This document shows positions 1 through 9,545 of a DNA stretch of 59,693 nucleotides, piece by piece. Positions within the stretch are counted from its first letter, which is position 1. Every line of letters starts with the position of its first letter. Both the position numbers and the translations under genes were made by a program. The notes under the pieces were generated by a model that did no database searches, was not told where the DNA came from, and saw only the letters and a list, made by a program, of their open reading frames with translations. The DNA comes from Cyanobacteria bacterium REEB459 (lineage in GTDB: Bacteria; Cyanobacteriota; Cyanobacteriia; Phormidesmidales; Phormidesmidaceae): assembly GCA_018970085.1 (NCBI GenBank), contig JAGWXD010000017.1:1-59693 (forward strand), written 5' to 3'.

Positions 1-1
1 G

Positions 2-178
2 GTGCCCCTGGGCCAAACCCAGGGTCAGCAAATGCTCCTTGACCTCTACCCCAGCCTGGAAACCACAGCCCAGCAGGGCCAACAACTGGACCCCGAACAG
101 CTGAGCTTGAGTAATTGGGGTACATCCCTGGCTACTATGGAGCATGAGGCTATGTATAGTCGTCTATTCCGGAGTTAA
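2..178 (+). CDS. C-terminal end of an unidentified protein (5' truncated by window edge)
   Basis: Reading frame 2 is open from the left edge to a TAA at 176-178 and encodes about 58 residues, ending EHEAMYSRLFRS. It is rich in Gln and Leu, with no recognisable motif, so I do not name it. The frame is open from the first base and lies 12 bp ahead of glgX on the same strand, so it is most simply the 3' end of the gene upstream, possibly co-transcribed with glgX. Existence of the coding frame is fairly likely; the function is unknown. Confidence 0.5.
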   Translation: MPLGQTQGQQMLLDLYPSLETTAQQGQQLDPEQLSLSNWGTSLATMEHEAMYSRLFRS

Positions 179-190
179 TGCCTGCTAATC

Positions 191-2347
191 ATGGGAATGC
201 AAGTCTGGCCTGGGCGACCTCATCCCCTGGGAGCTACCTGGGATGGGGCTGGTACTAACTTTGCCCTCTTTTCTGAAAACGCCACAGGGGTGGATCTATG
301 CCTGTTTGACAGTCAGGGACAGGAAACCCGATTGCCTCTGACCGAGGTGGAAAACTACGTATGGCATGGCTATTTAGCGGATGTGGGGCCTGGTCAACGC
401 TACGGTTTTCGCGTCCACGGCCCCTACATACCGGCCCTGGGTCATCGCTTTAATCCCCATAAGCTGTTGATTGACCCCTACGCCCGCGCCCTGGAGGGGG
501 ACGTGCATCTGAATCCGGTGATTTTTGGCTACAACATGGCCGACATTACCATCAAGGATGCCGATCTGACCTTCTCTGAGATTGACAGTGCTCCCTGCGT
601 GCCTAAGGCCATTGTGATTGATCCCCACTTTGACTGGGGTAGCGATCGCCATCCCCACACCCCCTGGCACCGCACCATCATCTACGAAACCCATGTGCGC
701 GGCCTGACCCAAACCCACCCCGATCTACCGGAAGCCCTGCGGGGCACCTATGCGGGGCTGGGCCATCCAGTCATGGTGAATTACCTGAAGCACCTGGGCA
801 TCACCGCCGTAGAGCTATTGCCGGTGCACCATTTCCATGCCTTTCCGGGCCATCTAGCCGGCACCGGGCTGCGTAACTACTGGGGTTACGATTCCATTGG
901 GTACTTTGCCCCCTACTCCGGCTACAGTGCCTCAGGCCAGGGGGGGCAACAGGTGCCAGAGTTTAAGCAAATGGTCAAGGCCCTGCACCAGGCGGGCATT
1001 GAAGTCATTCTAGATGTGGTCTACAACCACACCGGCGAGGGCAATCAACTTGGCCCTACCCTGAGTTTGCGGGGTATTGACAACCAGGCTTACTATCGCC
1101 TGGTGGAAGACACCCCCCGCTACTACCTGGACTTTACGGGCTGTGGTAACTCCTTAAACGTGCGCCATCCCCAGATTCTCAAGCTGATCATGGATAGCCT
1201 GCGCTACTGGGTGCTGGAAATGCACGTCGATGGCTTTCGCTTCGATCTGGCCTCAGCCCTGGCCCGAGAGCTGTACGAAGTCGATAGTCTGGCGGCTTTT
1301 TTCGACATTATTCACCAGGACCCGGTGCTATCCACGATTAAACTGATTGCTGAACCCTGGGACCTGGGGGAAGGGGGGTACCAGGTGGGTAACTTTCCTC
1401 TGCTATGGTCGGAGTGGAACGGTAAGTACCGGGATGCCATGCGAGACTTCTGGCGAGATCACCACTGCCGCCTGGGGGAATTTGCCTTTCGCCTGACCGG
1501 CAGTTCCGATCTGTATCAGGAGAATGGTAAGCGTCCCCATGCCAGCATTAACTTTATTACCTGCCACGATGGCTTTACCCTCAGAGATCTGGTCAGCTAT
1601 AACCAGAAACACAATATCGCCAATCAGGAAGATAACCGGGACGGCGAAAGCTATAACCGCTCCTGGAATTGCGGTACCGAAGGGGAAACCAATGATCCGG
1701 CCATTCTCGCCCTCAGGCAGAAACAGCAGCGGAACTTCCTAACCACCCTCCTGCTTTCCCAGGGTGTACCGATGATTTTGGGCGGCGACGAGTTGGGCCG
1801 TACCCAGCAGGGTAATAACAATACCTACTGTCAGGACAGCCCCATTGCCTGGTACAACTGGCAGATCGGTGAAGACAGTGGCCAACTGCTAGAGTTTACC
1901 CGGAGCCTGATTAAACTGCGCCTGCACCATCCCAACCTATCGCGGCGACATTGGTTTCAAGGGCGAGAAATCCATGGCTCTGGCATTCATGACATCGGCT
2001 GGTACAATCCCAGCGGCCAGGAAATTACCCTTGAACAGTGGCAGGATGGTACCGCCAAGGCAATTTCTATCTTCCTGAATGGGGAGGAAGTCATCGGCCC
2101 CGGCGCCCAGGGAAATCGGGTGATTGATGACAGCTTTTTACTGATGTTTAATGCCCAACCCGCTGCCCAAAATTTTCGTATTCCCCATACGGTGATTCGC
2201 CATGGCTGGAATCTGATCCTGGATACCCAAAGGGTAGAGGGATTTATTACCGATCGCCACGACTACCGGGTAGAGGACACCGTTACCGTGGCGGATTTTT
2301 CGATCATGGTGCTACGCTGTCAGCCCTGGCTAAACGGTAGAAGCTGA
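191..2347 (+). CDS. glgX: Glycogen debranching enzyme GlgX (isoamylase type, GH13)
   Basis: Hydrolyses alpha-1,6 branches of phosphorylase-limited glycogen in the cytoplasm, feeding night-time glycogen breakdown. The 718 residues match the family's usual 690-720. An N-terminal CBM48-like beta domain (about residues 10-110) precedes the GH13 barrel. All four conserved regions are visible: [10 protein letters not shown] (about 275-284), GFRFDLA with the Asp nucleophile (about 352), IAEPWD with the acid/base Glu (about 388) and CHDGFTL (about 458). A second ATG six bases downstream could also start the protein. The next gene begins 2 bp after the stop, so the two are probably co-transcribed, although their functions are unrelated. 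Identification is secure; the split between GlgX and the plant-type isoamylase name is only a matter of convention. Confidence 0.95.
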   Translation: MGMQVWPGRPHPLGATWDGAGTNFALFSENATGVDLCLFDSQGQETRLPLTEVENYVWHGYLADVGPGQRYGFRVHGPYIPALGHRFNPHKLLIDPYARALEGDVHLNPVIFGYNMADITIKDADLTFSEIDSAPCVPKAIVIDPHFDWGSDRHPHTPWHRTIIYETHVRGLTQTHPDLPEALRGTYAGLGHPVMVNYLKHLGITAVELLPVHHFHAFPGHLAGTGLRNYWGYDSIGYFAPYSGYSASGQGGQQVPEFKQMVKALHQAGIEVILDVVYNHTGEGNQLGPTLSLRGIDNQAYYRLVEDTPRYYLDFTGCGNSLNVRHPQILKLIMDSLRYWVLEMHVDGFRFDLASALARELYEVDSLAAFFDIIHQDPVLSTIKLIAEPWDLGEGGYQVGNFPLLWSEWNGKYRDAMRDFWRDHHCRLGEFAFRLTGSSDLYQENGKRPHASINFITCHDGFTLRDLVSYNQKHNIANQEDNRDGESYNRSWNCGTEGETNDPAILALRQKQQRNFLTTLLLSQGVPMILGGDELGRTQQGNNNTYCQDSPIAWYNWQIGEDSGQLLEFTRSLIKLRLHHPNLSRRHWFQGREIHGSGIHDIGWYNPSGQEITLEQWQDGTAKAISIFLNGEEVIGPGAQGNRVIDDSFLLMFNAQPAAQNFRIPHTVIRHGWNLILDTQRVEGFITDRHDYRVEDTVTVADFSIMVLRCQPWLNGRS

Positions 2348-2349
2348 CC

Positions 2350-2727
2350 ATGCTTACCTACGATCGCATCTACGCCATTGTCCGCCAGATTCCCTGGGGC
2401 CAGGTCGCCACCTACGGCCAAGTGGCAGAACTGGCGGGCTTGATTGGCCAGCCCCGGCTGGTGGGGTATGCCCTCTATCGGGTCGATATGGCCACAACGG
2501 ATATTCCCTGGCAGCGGGTGATCAATGCTAAGGGGGAGGTGTCCCACGCCGTCCAACGCCACGGCAGTGACTACCGCCAGCGATCCCTACTGGAGGCAGA
2601 GGGCATTGAGTTCAATCCCCAGGGTCGCATCGATCTGAAGCGTTACCGCTGGCAACCATCTGTCCAGCAGTTGGGGCAATCTTTGCCAGGGGTTGAGGGG
2701 GAGTGGGGGCATGGCAGCAAAGACTAG
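2350..2727 (+). CDS. Alkyltransferase-like protein (ATL; MGMT fold without the cysteine)
   Basis: A 125-residue protein with the C-terminal DNA-binding domain of O6-alkylguanine-DNA alkyltransferases. The family's PCHR active-site motif reads PWQRV at residues 53-57, with Trp54 in place of the alkyl-accepting Cys. That is the hallmark of ATL proteins, which bind O6-alkylguanine without repairing it and hand the lesion to nucleotide excision repair. The wing motif IPWGQVATYGQVA near the N-terminus, used for minor-groove binding, is present. It sits 2 bp behind glgX with no separate promoter visible. ATL assignment is strong from the substitution; the hand-off to excision repair is family knowledge, not seen here. 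Confidence 0.88.
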   Translation: MLTYDRIYAIVRQIPWGQVATYGQVAELAGLIGQPRLVGYALYRVDMATTDIPWQRVINAKGEVSHAVQRHGSDYRQRSLLEAEGIEFNPQGRIDLKRYRWQPSVQQLGQSLPGVEGEWGHGSKD

Positions 2728-2800
2728 CCTCCTCTCCAGTCTAGGTCGGAGGACAGGGGACTGGGGTGGTTGGTCCATCCTCTAGCGGCCCGCACTCCGC

Positions 2801-3430
2801 CTACAGCACTCCCTTGGAACTGGGAATCCGTTGGGACCGCCGGGGATCTACCTCCACCGCCATGCGTAGGGCTCGGGCAAAGGCTTTAAAGCTGGCCTCA
2901 ATAATGTGGTGGGAATTAATCCCATCCAACTGGCGCAGGTGTAGGGTCATCTGGCTGTGATTCACCACGGCTACAAAAAATTCCCGCACTAGTTGGGTAT
3001 CGTACTGCCCTACCCGCTGGGTGGGAATCTCCAGCCCATAGCTGAGGTGGGGCCGACCCGAAAAGTCCAGGGCTACCTGCACCAGCGCCTCATCCAGGGG
3101 GGCGAGGAAATGGCCGAAACGGGTAATTCCCTGGCGGTTACCCAGGGCTTCGTGCAAGGCCATACCCAGGGTAATCCCCACATCTTCGTTGGTGTGATGG
3201 TCGTCAATGTGGGTATCCCCTTCGGCCTCGACCTCCAGGTCAATCAATCCATGGGAGGCGATTTGATGGAGCATGTGGTCTAAAAAGGGGATGCCGGTCT
3301 GAGCTCGACACAGACCCGTACCATCCAGGTTGAGGCTGACCTGGACATGGGTTTCTCCAGTTTTGCGGCTCACCTGGGCGCGGCGCAGGGGCAGGCTGGT
3401 GGGGGAGAGGGGACGGTCTTGGGTTTGCAT
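2801..3430 (-). CDS. hisB: Imidazoleglycerol-phosphate dehydratase HisB
   Basis: Catalyses the sixth step of histidine synthesis, dehydrating imidazoleglycerol phosphate to imidazoleacetol phosphate. The two manganese-binding motifs are present: DDHHTNED (about residues 76-83 from the chosen start) and SHHIIEA (about 173-179), each in one half of the duplicated fold. The frame is open back to an ATG at 3457, but I prefer the ATG at 3430. It follows AGGAG by 6 bases and gives 209 residues, the normal size of a monofunctional HisB with no phosphatase domain. It converges with the ATL gene across 73 bp. No other his gene is in the window, as usual for cyanobacteria, whose his genes are scattered. 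Confidence 0.95.
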   Translation of the reverse strand: MQTQDRPLSPTSLPLRRAQVSRKTGETHVQVSLNLDGTGLCRAQTGIPFLDHMLHQIASHGLIDLEVEAEGDTHIDDHHTNEDVGITLGMALHEALGNRQGITRFGHFLAPLDEALVQVALDFSGRPHLSYGLEIPTQRVGQYDTQLVREFFVAVVNHSQMTLHLRQLDGINSHHIIEASFKAFARALRMAVEVDPRRSQRIPSSKGVL

Positions 3431-3616
3431 GGCAGACTCCTGGGCAATGGTTTCCATTGTATAGCCTCGACCCCGTTGTCCAGGTCAGAGGCTAGCCAGA
3501 ACTTCTATTCAGGTTGGTTTCCAGGTTTGACGGGGGCTGTTTCTCCAGACTAAACCGGTTGATCCGTGGGGCGGTAGGCCATGGACCGATCCACCCGGTC
3601 CTGGTTTTGATCCCCG

Positions 3617-5242
3617 CTAGAGATCCTGGGGCCGATCCTCTACCGACAGCATTAAAGCCCGAGCGGTTTCCAGGCGATCGGCCGCGCTGGGGTCCTTATC
3701 CTGCCGCCAGCGCAGAATGCGGGGAAAGCGGACAGAAATACCCGACTTATGGCGTGGCGAGGCAGCGATGCCCTCAAAGCCGATTTCAAACACCTGCAGC
3801 GGTTCCACCGATCGCACCGGCCCAAAGCGCTCCAGGGTATGGCGGCGGATCCAGCTATCTAGGGCCTTAATTTCCTGATTGTCTAAACCACTGTAGGCCT
3901 TGGCAAAGGGTACCAGTTCGGTCCCCTGCCAGAGGGCAAAGGTATAGTCGGTAAACAGGTTAGCCCGCTTGCCCCGCCCCGCTTGGGCGTAGATGAGAAC
4001 GCCATCCAGGCTCATCGGGTCCACCTTGTATTTCCACCAGTAGCCCCGCTTCCGTCCCACCAGGTAGGGGCTGTCCACGGCCTTAATCACCACCCCCTCA
4101 GCGCCCCGATGTCGGGCTTGATCCCGGTGGGCCGTGAGTTCCACCAGGGACTCAAAGCCAAAGGGATGGCAATAATGCAGGTGGGGGTGGGGGTAACGCT
4201 GCAGTAGCTGGGCCAGGCGCTGCTGGCGATCGCCCAGGGGCTGGGGGCGGAGGTCCTGGCCCTCCTGCTCCAGCAGATCGTAGGCTATGAAGTGAACCGG
4301 GTGATCGGCCAGCAGGCGCTTGCTCACTTGCTTGCGGCCCAGACGCTTCTGCAGGTGGCTAAAGGGCAGGGGACGGTCCTGCTGCCAGCAGAGCAATTCG
4401 CCGTCCATCACCAGACCGTTGGGCCAGCCCTCCAGGGCCGCTGCAATTTCAGGAAACTGGGGAGTTACCAGCTCTTCCCCCCGGGACCAGATAAACACCT
4501 GATCGGCGCGGCGTAAAATCTGGGCTCGGATGCCATCCCACTTCCACTCTGCCCGCCACTGGGAAAAACACTCCGGGGTAAAGCGATCGGGGTCTAAGGG
4601 ACTGGCCAGAAAAAAAGGGTAGGGCTGGCTGGCATGGGCTAGGCCGGTTTCTGGGTTGGTGAGATGGGCGTAAAAGGCCAGGTTGGGGGTAAAGTCCCCG
4701 ATTAGGCGATGGGCCAGGAGGGCTCCATCCAGGCCGCTCGCGGCAGCAAACCCTTGGATCACCAGCTGTTCGGAAACCCCACAGCGAAAGGCTCCGGTGA
4801 GAATTTTATTTAACACAAACACCTGGTCGGGGGGCAGGGCTGACCACCAGTCCAGAATTAAAGCCTGCCGTTCGGCCTCATCAGAGGTTGCCTTAGCCTG
4901 GGGCAGGATAGTTTCCATCCACTGGTGCAGGGCCAGGGGAGGTGGGTGGGTGGGGGTCAGGGCTAGGTCCGCCAGTAAGAGGGTAATCACCTCTGCCGAG
5001 TCCCCCACCTGGGCGTAGCACTCGTCAAATAGCCATTCCGCCATGCCACTCACCCGCAAAAATACCTGCCGAAGTTGATGGGCGGTAACCAGACGGCGAC
5101 GGGTTTTGCCCATCAACAGGTAGAGGGCCCAGACCTGATCGGCGGGGGGCACGGTCTCAAAGTAGACCTGCAGCGATCGCACCTTTGCCTTGGTCGAAGT
5201 GGTGCTGTCCAGCTCCTGAAATAACCGGGTAAAGCGCTCCAT
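3617..5242 (-). CDS. ATP-dependent DNA ligase (bacterial LigB/LigC-like)
   Basis: Seals nicks using ATP. Residues 1-190 form a helical DNA-binding domain. The adenylation domain follows with motif I EWKWDGIR (Lys234 is the adenylated lysine), motif III LVMDGEL (about 277-283), IIIa HFIAYDLLE, motif IV AEGVVIK (about 381-387) and motif V WWKYKV (about 402-407), then an OB domain. All catalytic residues are intact and the 541-residue length fits the three-domain bacterial form often found beside an Lhr helicase and a metallo-beta-lactamase nuclease. Neither partner is nearby here; the upstream neighbour is map, 19 bp away, so the two are likely one transcript. It is presumably a repair enzyme beside the replicative NAD-dependent LigA, which lies outside the window. 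Confidence 0.9.
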   Translation of the reverse strand: MERFTRLFQELDSTTSTKAKVRSLQVYFETVPPADQVWALYLLMGKTRRRLVTAHQLRQVFLRVSGMAEWLFDECYAQVGDSAEVITLLLADLALTPTHPPPLALHQWMETILPQAKATSDEAERQALILDWWSALPPDQVFVLNKILTGAFRCGVSEQLVIQGFAAASGLDGALLAHRLIGDFTPNLAFYAHLTNPETGLAHASQPYPFFLASPLDPDRFTPECFSQWRAEWKWDGIRAQILRRADQVFIWSRGEELVTPQFPEIAAALEGWPNGLVMDGELLCWQQDRPLPFSHLQKRLGRKQVSKRLLADHPVHFIAYDLLEQEGQDLRPQPLGDRQQRLAQLLQRYPHPHLHYCHPFGFESLVELTAHRDQARHRGAEGVVIKAVDSPYLVGRKRGYWWKYKVDPMSLDGVLIYAQAGRGKRANLFTDYTFALWQGTELVPFAKAYSGLDNQEIKALDSWIRRHTLERFGPVRSVEPLQVFEIGFEGIAASPRHKSGISVRFPRILRWRQDKDPSAADRLETARALMLSVEDRPQDL

Positions 5243-5261
5243 GGTGGGGCCAAGGGGGAAT

Positions 5262-6080
5262 CTAAACGGGGACCGGTACCGCCGCTGGCGATAGGGTCAA
5301 CACCTCTACCCCCGTTTTAGTCACCGCGACGGTGTGTTCAAACTGGGCCGAGAGGCTACCATCTACCGTGGTTGCTGTCCAACCGTCGGCCATAATCTGG
5401 GCCTCGTAGGAACCCAGGTTAATCATGGGTTCAATGGTAAACACCATGCCAGGTCGTAGCTTTGTGCCCTTACCCCGGACCCCATAGTGGGGAATTTGGG
5501 GGGCCGTATGGAAGATCCGGTGTACCCCGTGACCAACAAAGTCCCGAACCACTGAAAACCCCTCCGCCTCCGCATATTCCTGAATGGCAGCGCCAATATC
5601 GCCGACCCGACCACCGGGCTTAACCGCCTCAATTCCCCGCCACAGACACTGCTCTGTTACCTCAACCAAACGCCGCACCAAGGGGGGTGGGTCGCCCACT
5701 AGAAAGGTGCGGGAGGTGTCGCCATGGTAGCCATCCACAATCGGGGTGACATCGATGTTGATAATATCCCCATCCCGTAAAATCTCCTCGGCCCTGGGAA
5801 TACCATGGCAGATCACCTGGTTCACACTGGTGCAGATTGACTTGGGAAAGGGCATCACCGCACCGGCGTAACCCAGGGGAGCGCTTTTTGCCCCCCGCTG
5901 GCGAGTCCAGTCTTCCGCTAGATCATTCAGTTCCAGGGTACTGATCCCCGGTTTTACCAGGGGGGTGAGGTAGTCTAGCAGTGCCGCGGCGGTCTGACCG
6001 GCTATGCGCATTTTTTCTAGTTCGCGACTGGAGAGCAGAGTGACGACATCGGAGAGCTGTTGCTGATCTGGCAAGGTCAT
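5262..6080 (-). CDS. map: Methionine aminopeptidase, type I
   Basis: Removes the initiator methionine from nascent proteins. The pita-bread-fold metal ligands are all visible: Asp in NIDVT, Asp in HGDTSRTF, His in GHGVHRIFH, Glu in TIEPM and Glu in QFEHTVAVT. The 272 residues fit a bacterial type I enzyme with a short, roughly 25-residue N-terminal extension. The ATG start lacks an obvious Shine-Dalgarno sequence. It is upstream of the DNA ligase with a 19-bp gap and downstream of guaA by about 290 bp. Cyanobacteria usually carry several map paralogues, so this copy may not be the only one. Confidence 0.94.
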   Translation of the reverse strand: MTLPDQQQLSDVVTLLSSRELEKMRIAGQTAAALLDYLTPLVKPGISTLELNDLAEDWTRQRGAKSAPLGYAGAVMPFPKSICTSVNQVICHGIPRAEEILRDGDIINIDVTPIVDGYHGDTSRTFLVGDPPPLVRRLVEVTEQCLWRGIEAVKPGGRVGDIGAAIQEYAEAEGFSVVRDFVGHGVHRIFHTAPQIPHYGVRGKGTKLRPGMVFTIEPMINLGSYEAQIMADGWTATTVDGSLSAQFEHTVAVTKTGVEVLTLSPAAVPVPV

Positions 6081-6310
6081 AGGGGCAGGGAAGGCAAACT
6101 ATAGATCAATCGGGCGGTAGAGAGTGGCAAGACCCAGGGGCTAGATAGCCAAGCCAGGCTGATTGGCCCAAGATCAGCCCGGGGCAATCGCCATCACTTT
6201 GGGCTCCAGGGCAACCGCCCATCGGGTCTTGATTTCAGTATATCCCGCTGTTTCGGCTATCGGCCTAGGCAGCATAGACCCTGGGGAGACCGGTCCTTTA
6301 AGTTGCTTTA

Positions 6311-6348
6311 ACAACAGCCTCACCCTGCTGGGCAGCGGCAGGGCGAGG
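6311..6348 (-). terminator. Probable terminator hairpin of guaA
   Basis: Twenty-one bases past the guaA stop, 6318-6328 (CCTCACCCTGC) pairs with 6338-6348 (GCAGGGCGAGG) around a 9-base loop. The single A/C mismatch on plus becomes a U-G wobble in the minus-strand RNA, giving an unbroken 11-bp stem and favouring the minus orientation. The 3' tail in minus sense is only moderately U-rich. The rest of the 6081-6369 gap shows no gene. Confidence 0.5.
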
Positions 6349-6369
6349 GCTCATTCCCATGGGAAACAT

Positions 6370-7983
6370 CTATTCCCACTCAATGGTGCCAGGGGGTTTA
6401 GAGGTGATATCGTAAACCACCCGATTAACTCCCTCGACTTCATTGACAATGCGGTTAGACAGGGTTTCCAGTAAGTCGTAGGGCACCCGCGACCAGTCAG
6501 CGGTCATGCCATCTTCACTGCTGACCAACCGCAGCACAATGGGATAGGCATAGGTGCGTTGATCCCCCATAACCCCCACGGTGCGTACCGGTAACAGCAC
6601 CGCAAAGGCCTGCCAGAAGTCGTTGTAGATGTCTTGCTTATTGATTTCGTCCCGGACGATGTAGTCGGCATTACGGAGGATCTCCAGGCGTTCCTCGGTA
6701 ATTTCGCCAATGATACGAATCGCCAGCCCCGGACCGGGAAAGGGATGGCGACGAACAATTTCCTCCGGTAGGCCGATGGAGAGCCCCACCTTACGAACTT
6801 CATCTTTGAATAATTTACGCAGGGGTTCTACCAGTTTGAATTGCAGGTCCTTAGGGAGGCCGCCGACGTTATGGTGGCTTTTGATCTTAACGGCGACGCG
6901 CTCTCCGGTTTTGGGGTCCACATTGGTATCTGCTGACTCAATCACATCGGGGTAGAGGGTGCCCTGGGCCAGGTAGTCAAAGGGTCCCAGTTTTCTGGAT
7001 TCTTCTTCAAAGACGCGAATGAATTCATGGCCAATGCGTTTGCGCTTTTCCTCGGGGTCGGTAATACCAGCCACCCTGGCCAGAAATCGTTCCTGGGCTC
7101 GAATGTGGTGAACCGGAATATGGAACTGCTCCTGGAACAGTTTGATCAGCCGTTCGGGCTCTTCCTTCCGCATAAACCCCTGATCGATGAACATGCAGGT
7201 GAGCTGATCGCCGATCGCCTCGTGCAACAGAAAGGCCAGGGTCGAAGAGTCCACCCCTCCGGAAAGGGCCAGCAGTACCCGTTTATCGCCCACCCGTCCC
7301 CGCACTTCGCGAATTGCCTCTTCTACGAAGGCGGCGGTGGTCCAGGTGGGCTCACAACGGCAAATATGATAAACAAAGTTGCGAATCAGGGCCAACCCCC
7401 CCTGGGAGTGGATCACCTCAGGATGGAATTGCACGCCGTAGAGCTGACGCTGGTGATCGGCCACGGCGGCACAGGGGGTATTGCGGGTGTGGGCCAGAAC
7501 CGAAAAGCCCTCAGGCAAGCAGCTAACAGAATCACCGTGGCTCATCCACATGGTGGTGCCGGGCTCCACATTGGTGAGCAGATCGGTGGGATCGTCAATC
7601 AGTAAGTCGGCTTTACCGTATTCCCCCCGGTCGGCCCGCTCGACCTGGCCACCCAACTGTTGCACCATTAATTGCATGCCGTAACAAACCCCCAGTACGG
7701 GAATACCCAAACTCCAGATCTCTGGATCGCAGTGGGGAGCTGCTTCGGCGTAGACTGATCTGGGGCCGCCGGACAGAATAATGCCCCGGGGATTGAGTTG
7801 CCTCAGTTGCTCCGCTGTGGTGCGGTAGGACAGCACCTCGGAATAGACTTCGGTCTCTCGGATGCGCCGGGCGATGAGTTCTGAGTATTGGGATCCAAAG
7901 TCAAGAATAACCAGCATCTGGCGGTTGACTTCAGGCAGAAAGGGTTCCTGCAGGGAGGAGAGGGGTTCGGTTTGCAAAGACAC
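6370..7983 (-). CDS. guaA: GMP synthase (glutamine-hydrolysing)
   Basis: Converts XMP to GMP with ATP and glutamine-derived ammonia. The N-terminal class I amidotransferase domain carries the nucleophile in GVCYGMQLM and the His-Glu pair in QFHPEV. The ATP pyrophosphatase domain has the P-loop SGGVDSS, and the C-terminal dimerisation domain ends in KPPGTIEWE, as in bacterial GuaA. The 537-residue length is normal. It lies downstream of cbiD on the same strand but is separated by 416 bp holding inverted repeats, so it probably has its own promoter or leader control. Identification is secure. Confidence 0.97.
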   Translation of the reverse strand: MSLQTEPLSSLQEPFLPEVNRQMLVILDFGSQYSELIARRIRETEVYSEVLSYRTTAEQLRQLNPRGIILSGGPRSVYAEAAPHCDPEIWSLGIPVLGVCYGMQLMVQQLGGQVERADRGEYGKADLLIDDPTDLLTNVEPGTTMWMSHGDSVSCLPEGFSVLAHTRNTPCAAVADHQRQLYGVQFHPEVIHSQGGLALIRNFVYHICRCEPTWTTAAFVEEAIREVRGRVGDKRVLLALSGGVDSSTLAFLLHEAIGDQLTCMFIDQGFMRKEEPERLIKLFQEQFHIPVHHIRAQERFLARVAGITDPEEKRKRIGHEFIRVFEEESRKLGPFDYLAQGTLYPDVIESADTNVDPKTGERVAVKIKSHHNVGGLPKDLQFKLVEPLRKLFKDEVRKVGLSIGLPEEIVRRHPFPGPGLAIRIIGEITEERLEILRNADYIVRDEINKQDIYNDFWQAFAVLLPVRTVGVMGDQRTYAYPIVLRLVSSEDGMTADWSRVPYDLLETLSNRIVNEVEGVNRVVYDITSKPPGTIEWE

Positions 7984-8139
7984 GGCTAAATCCTGGGGAT
8001 GGACAGGGCAAGGAAAACGATAGCTGGTGACTGGGGTGAGTCGGAGGACTTTTAAATGGTCTGGGATCCTGAGGATCGGGATTGAGAGGCAAGCCAGGAG
8101 AAAATCCTTAGCAGCGAGTTCCAGGGGTCATGGATAGCG

Positions 8140-8200
8140 GTCCTAACCCTGGAGTTAGGACGGCCAGCTAACCCGAGAGTTTTGGTCAGTATGTCCTAAC
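8140..8200 (-). promoter_or_regulatory. Three-copy inverted/direct repeat in the guaA leader (possible alternative hairpins)
   Basis: GTCCTAAC occurs at 8140-8147 and again at 8193-8200, and its complement GTTAGGAC lies between them at 8154-8161. The central copy can therefore pair with either outer copy: a tight 8-bp hairpin with a 6-base loop, or a wider one with a 31-base loop. The elements end about 157 bp before guaA. The layout resembles mutually exclusive leader structures, but no known riboswitch consensus was recognised. The surrounding 7984-8399 gap also contains a GGTCAGG/CCTGACC stem (8260-8266 with 8282-8288) and an eight-A tract (8228-8235, U8 in minus sense) that may end cbiD transcripts. 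No gene was seen there. Confidence 0.35.
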
Positions 8201-8399
8201 CACAGCAGGTTTTAAATAGGCAAATGTAAAAAAAATATTGGTCTTTGGCCAGATCAGGGGGTCAGGTCTGGTGGCACCGACCCTGACCAGGGTAAAAACC
8301 TGGAGAAGATAGCCAGGCAATGTAGACCTGGAAAACTGGTCAGAGGAAAAACCTTATCCCCGTTGCCTGGGGCTAGGGTTATAAAAAATATTCTGTAGC

Positions 8400-9524
8400 C
8401 TAGTCTACCAAAACTTGGCGGAGTAGGGTTTTTCCAGCCGCACTGGTGGCCACCACCTGGCGATCGCGGTTAAAAACCATTGATCCAATCGTCAGCGATC
8501 GCCCCGACAGGGCGGTGACGTAGTCCCTGGCCCGCTGATCAATGCGGCTGACCATGTGGTCATAAACGAGCTGGGCCATCCCGTCCCCTTGCTGCTGTAG
8601 CAGGGTGAACCCGGCCTCCACCGTAGGTTCCTGCAGCACCGCCTGAATCACCGCCAGGGGAACGCCCTGGGCGGCACAGCAGGCGGCTAGAATTTCCTGC
8701 CGACCATCCGCCAGGTGATGGTGGGTGTGAAAGATACCCCCCGCCAGTTTTAACAACTTGCCGTGGTATCCCAGCAGTAATACCCCCTGCAACTGCCGTT
8801 CCGCTGCCTCCAGCAGGAGGGGACCCAGCCAGTTGGCAGTTTTGAGCCGACGTTGGGGATCAATGCCCAATCGCAGGGCCAGATCCAGGCCATTTTCCCC
8901 CAGACAGAACACCAGCACTGGATAGCTGGTGGCCAGGCGGGCCAGGGTTTGGCGGGCTTGGTCCAACTGGCCGGGGGCGCTGAGGGGGGCGGCGATGCCG
9001 GAGGTGCCCAGCAGGGCGAGCCCGTCTATGACCCCAAAGGCGGCGTTAGAGGTGCGCTCCGCCAGGCTGCGACCCTCGGGCAAAATAACCGTGACCCGTA
9101 GGGTTTTACCCACCGGCAGCCAGGGGGTTAGATGGTGCTGCATCAGTTGGCGGGCGTAGCCGTAGATGGCCGGTTCTCCCCCCAGATGGCGGCCCAGCCC
9201 TTCGCCCCCCATCAGCAGAATGGGTTCGCCCTGGTCTGGACTGCCCCAGGTGACCATCGACCAGATCGGGGTATGGCGGGTGAGGTCCAGGTTATCCCCC
9301 GGATCGCTGTGGGTAATGGCCAGCACCGCATCGTCGGGGAGGGGCGCCAGCTGGTGAATGGGAAGGGTGGCGGTCTGGTCCGGGTTGATCAGGTTGAGGG
9401 TAATTTGATCGGGGCGATCGCCATTGTTGAGTAGACAACGGAGGGCGGCGATGGCGGCGGCGCAGGCAAAGACCGGTAGGGTATAGCCCGATCGCGGCGG
9501 GACGGATATAGCCGGGTCAACCAT
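8400..9524 (-). CDS. cbiD: Cobalt-precorrin-5B C1-methyltransferase CbiD
   Basis: Methylates C1 of the corrin ring in the oxygen-independent route to cobalamin or pseudocobalamin. The 374-residue sequence begins with the family's RSGYTLPVFACAAAIAAL and carries the signature stretch LPEGRSLAERTSNAAFGV followed by GLALLGTSGIAAPLSA. The later segment VLLLGYHGKLLKLAGGIFHTHH is also typical. An HlyD-family gene lies 21 bp upstream and guaA downstream; the cbiD-guaA order is, as I recall, common in cyanobacteria. No other cobalamin gene or cobalamin riboswitch was seen in the window. Confidence 0.92.
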   Translation of the reverse strand: MVDPAISVPPRSGYTLPVFACAAAIAALRCLLNNGDRPDQITLNLINPDQTATLPIHQLAPLPDDAVLAITHSDPGDNLDLTRHTPIWSMVTWGSPDQGEPILLMGGEGLGRHLGGEPAIYGYARQLMQHHLTPWLPVGKTLRVTVILPEGRSLAERTSNAAFGVIDGLALLGTSGIAAPLSAPGQLDQARQTLARLATSYPVLVFCLGENGLDLALRLGIDPQRRLKTANWLGPLLLEAAERQLQGVLLLGYHGKLLKLAGGIFHTHHHLADGRQEILAACCAAQGVPLAVIQAVLQEPTVEAGFTLLQQQGDGMAQLVYDHMVSRIDQRARDYVTALSGRSLTIGSMVFNRDRQVVATSAAGKTLLRQVLVD

Positions 9525-9545
9525 GGTAGCAACAGAAAAATTTTC

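Noticed and set aside
8160-8180. c-di-AMP riboswitch-like fragment CAGCTAACCCGAG in the guaA gap
   Set aside because: The fragment is on the plus strand, with no downstream plus gene for several kb and none of the other riboswitch elements.
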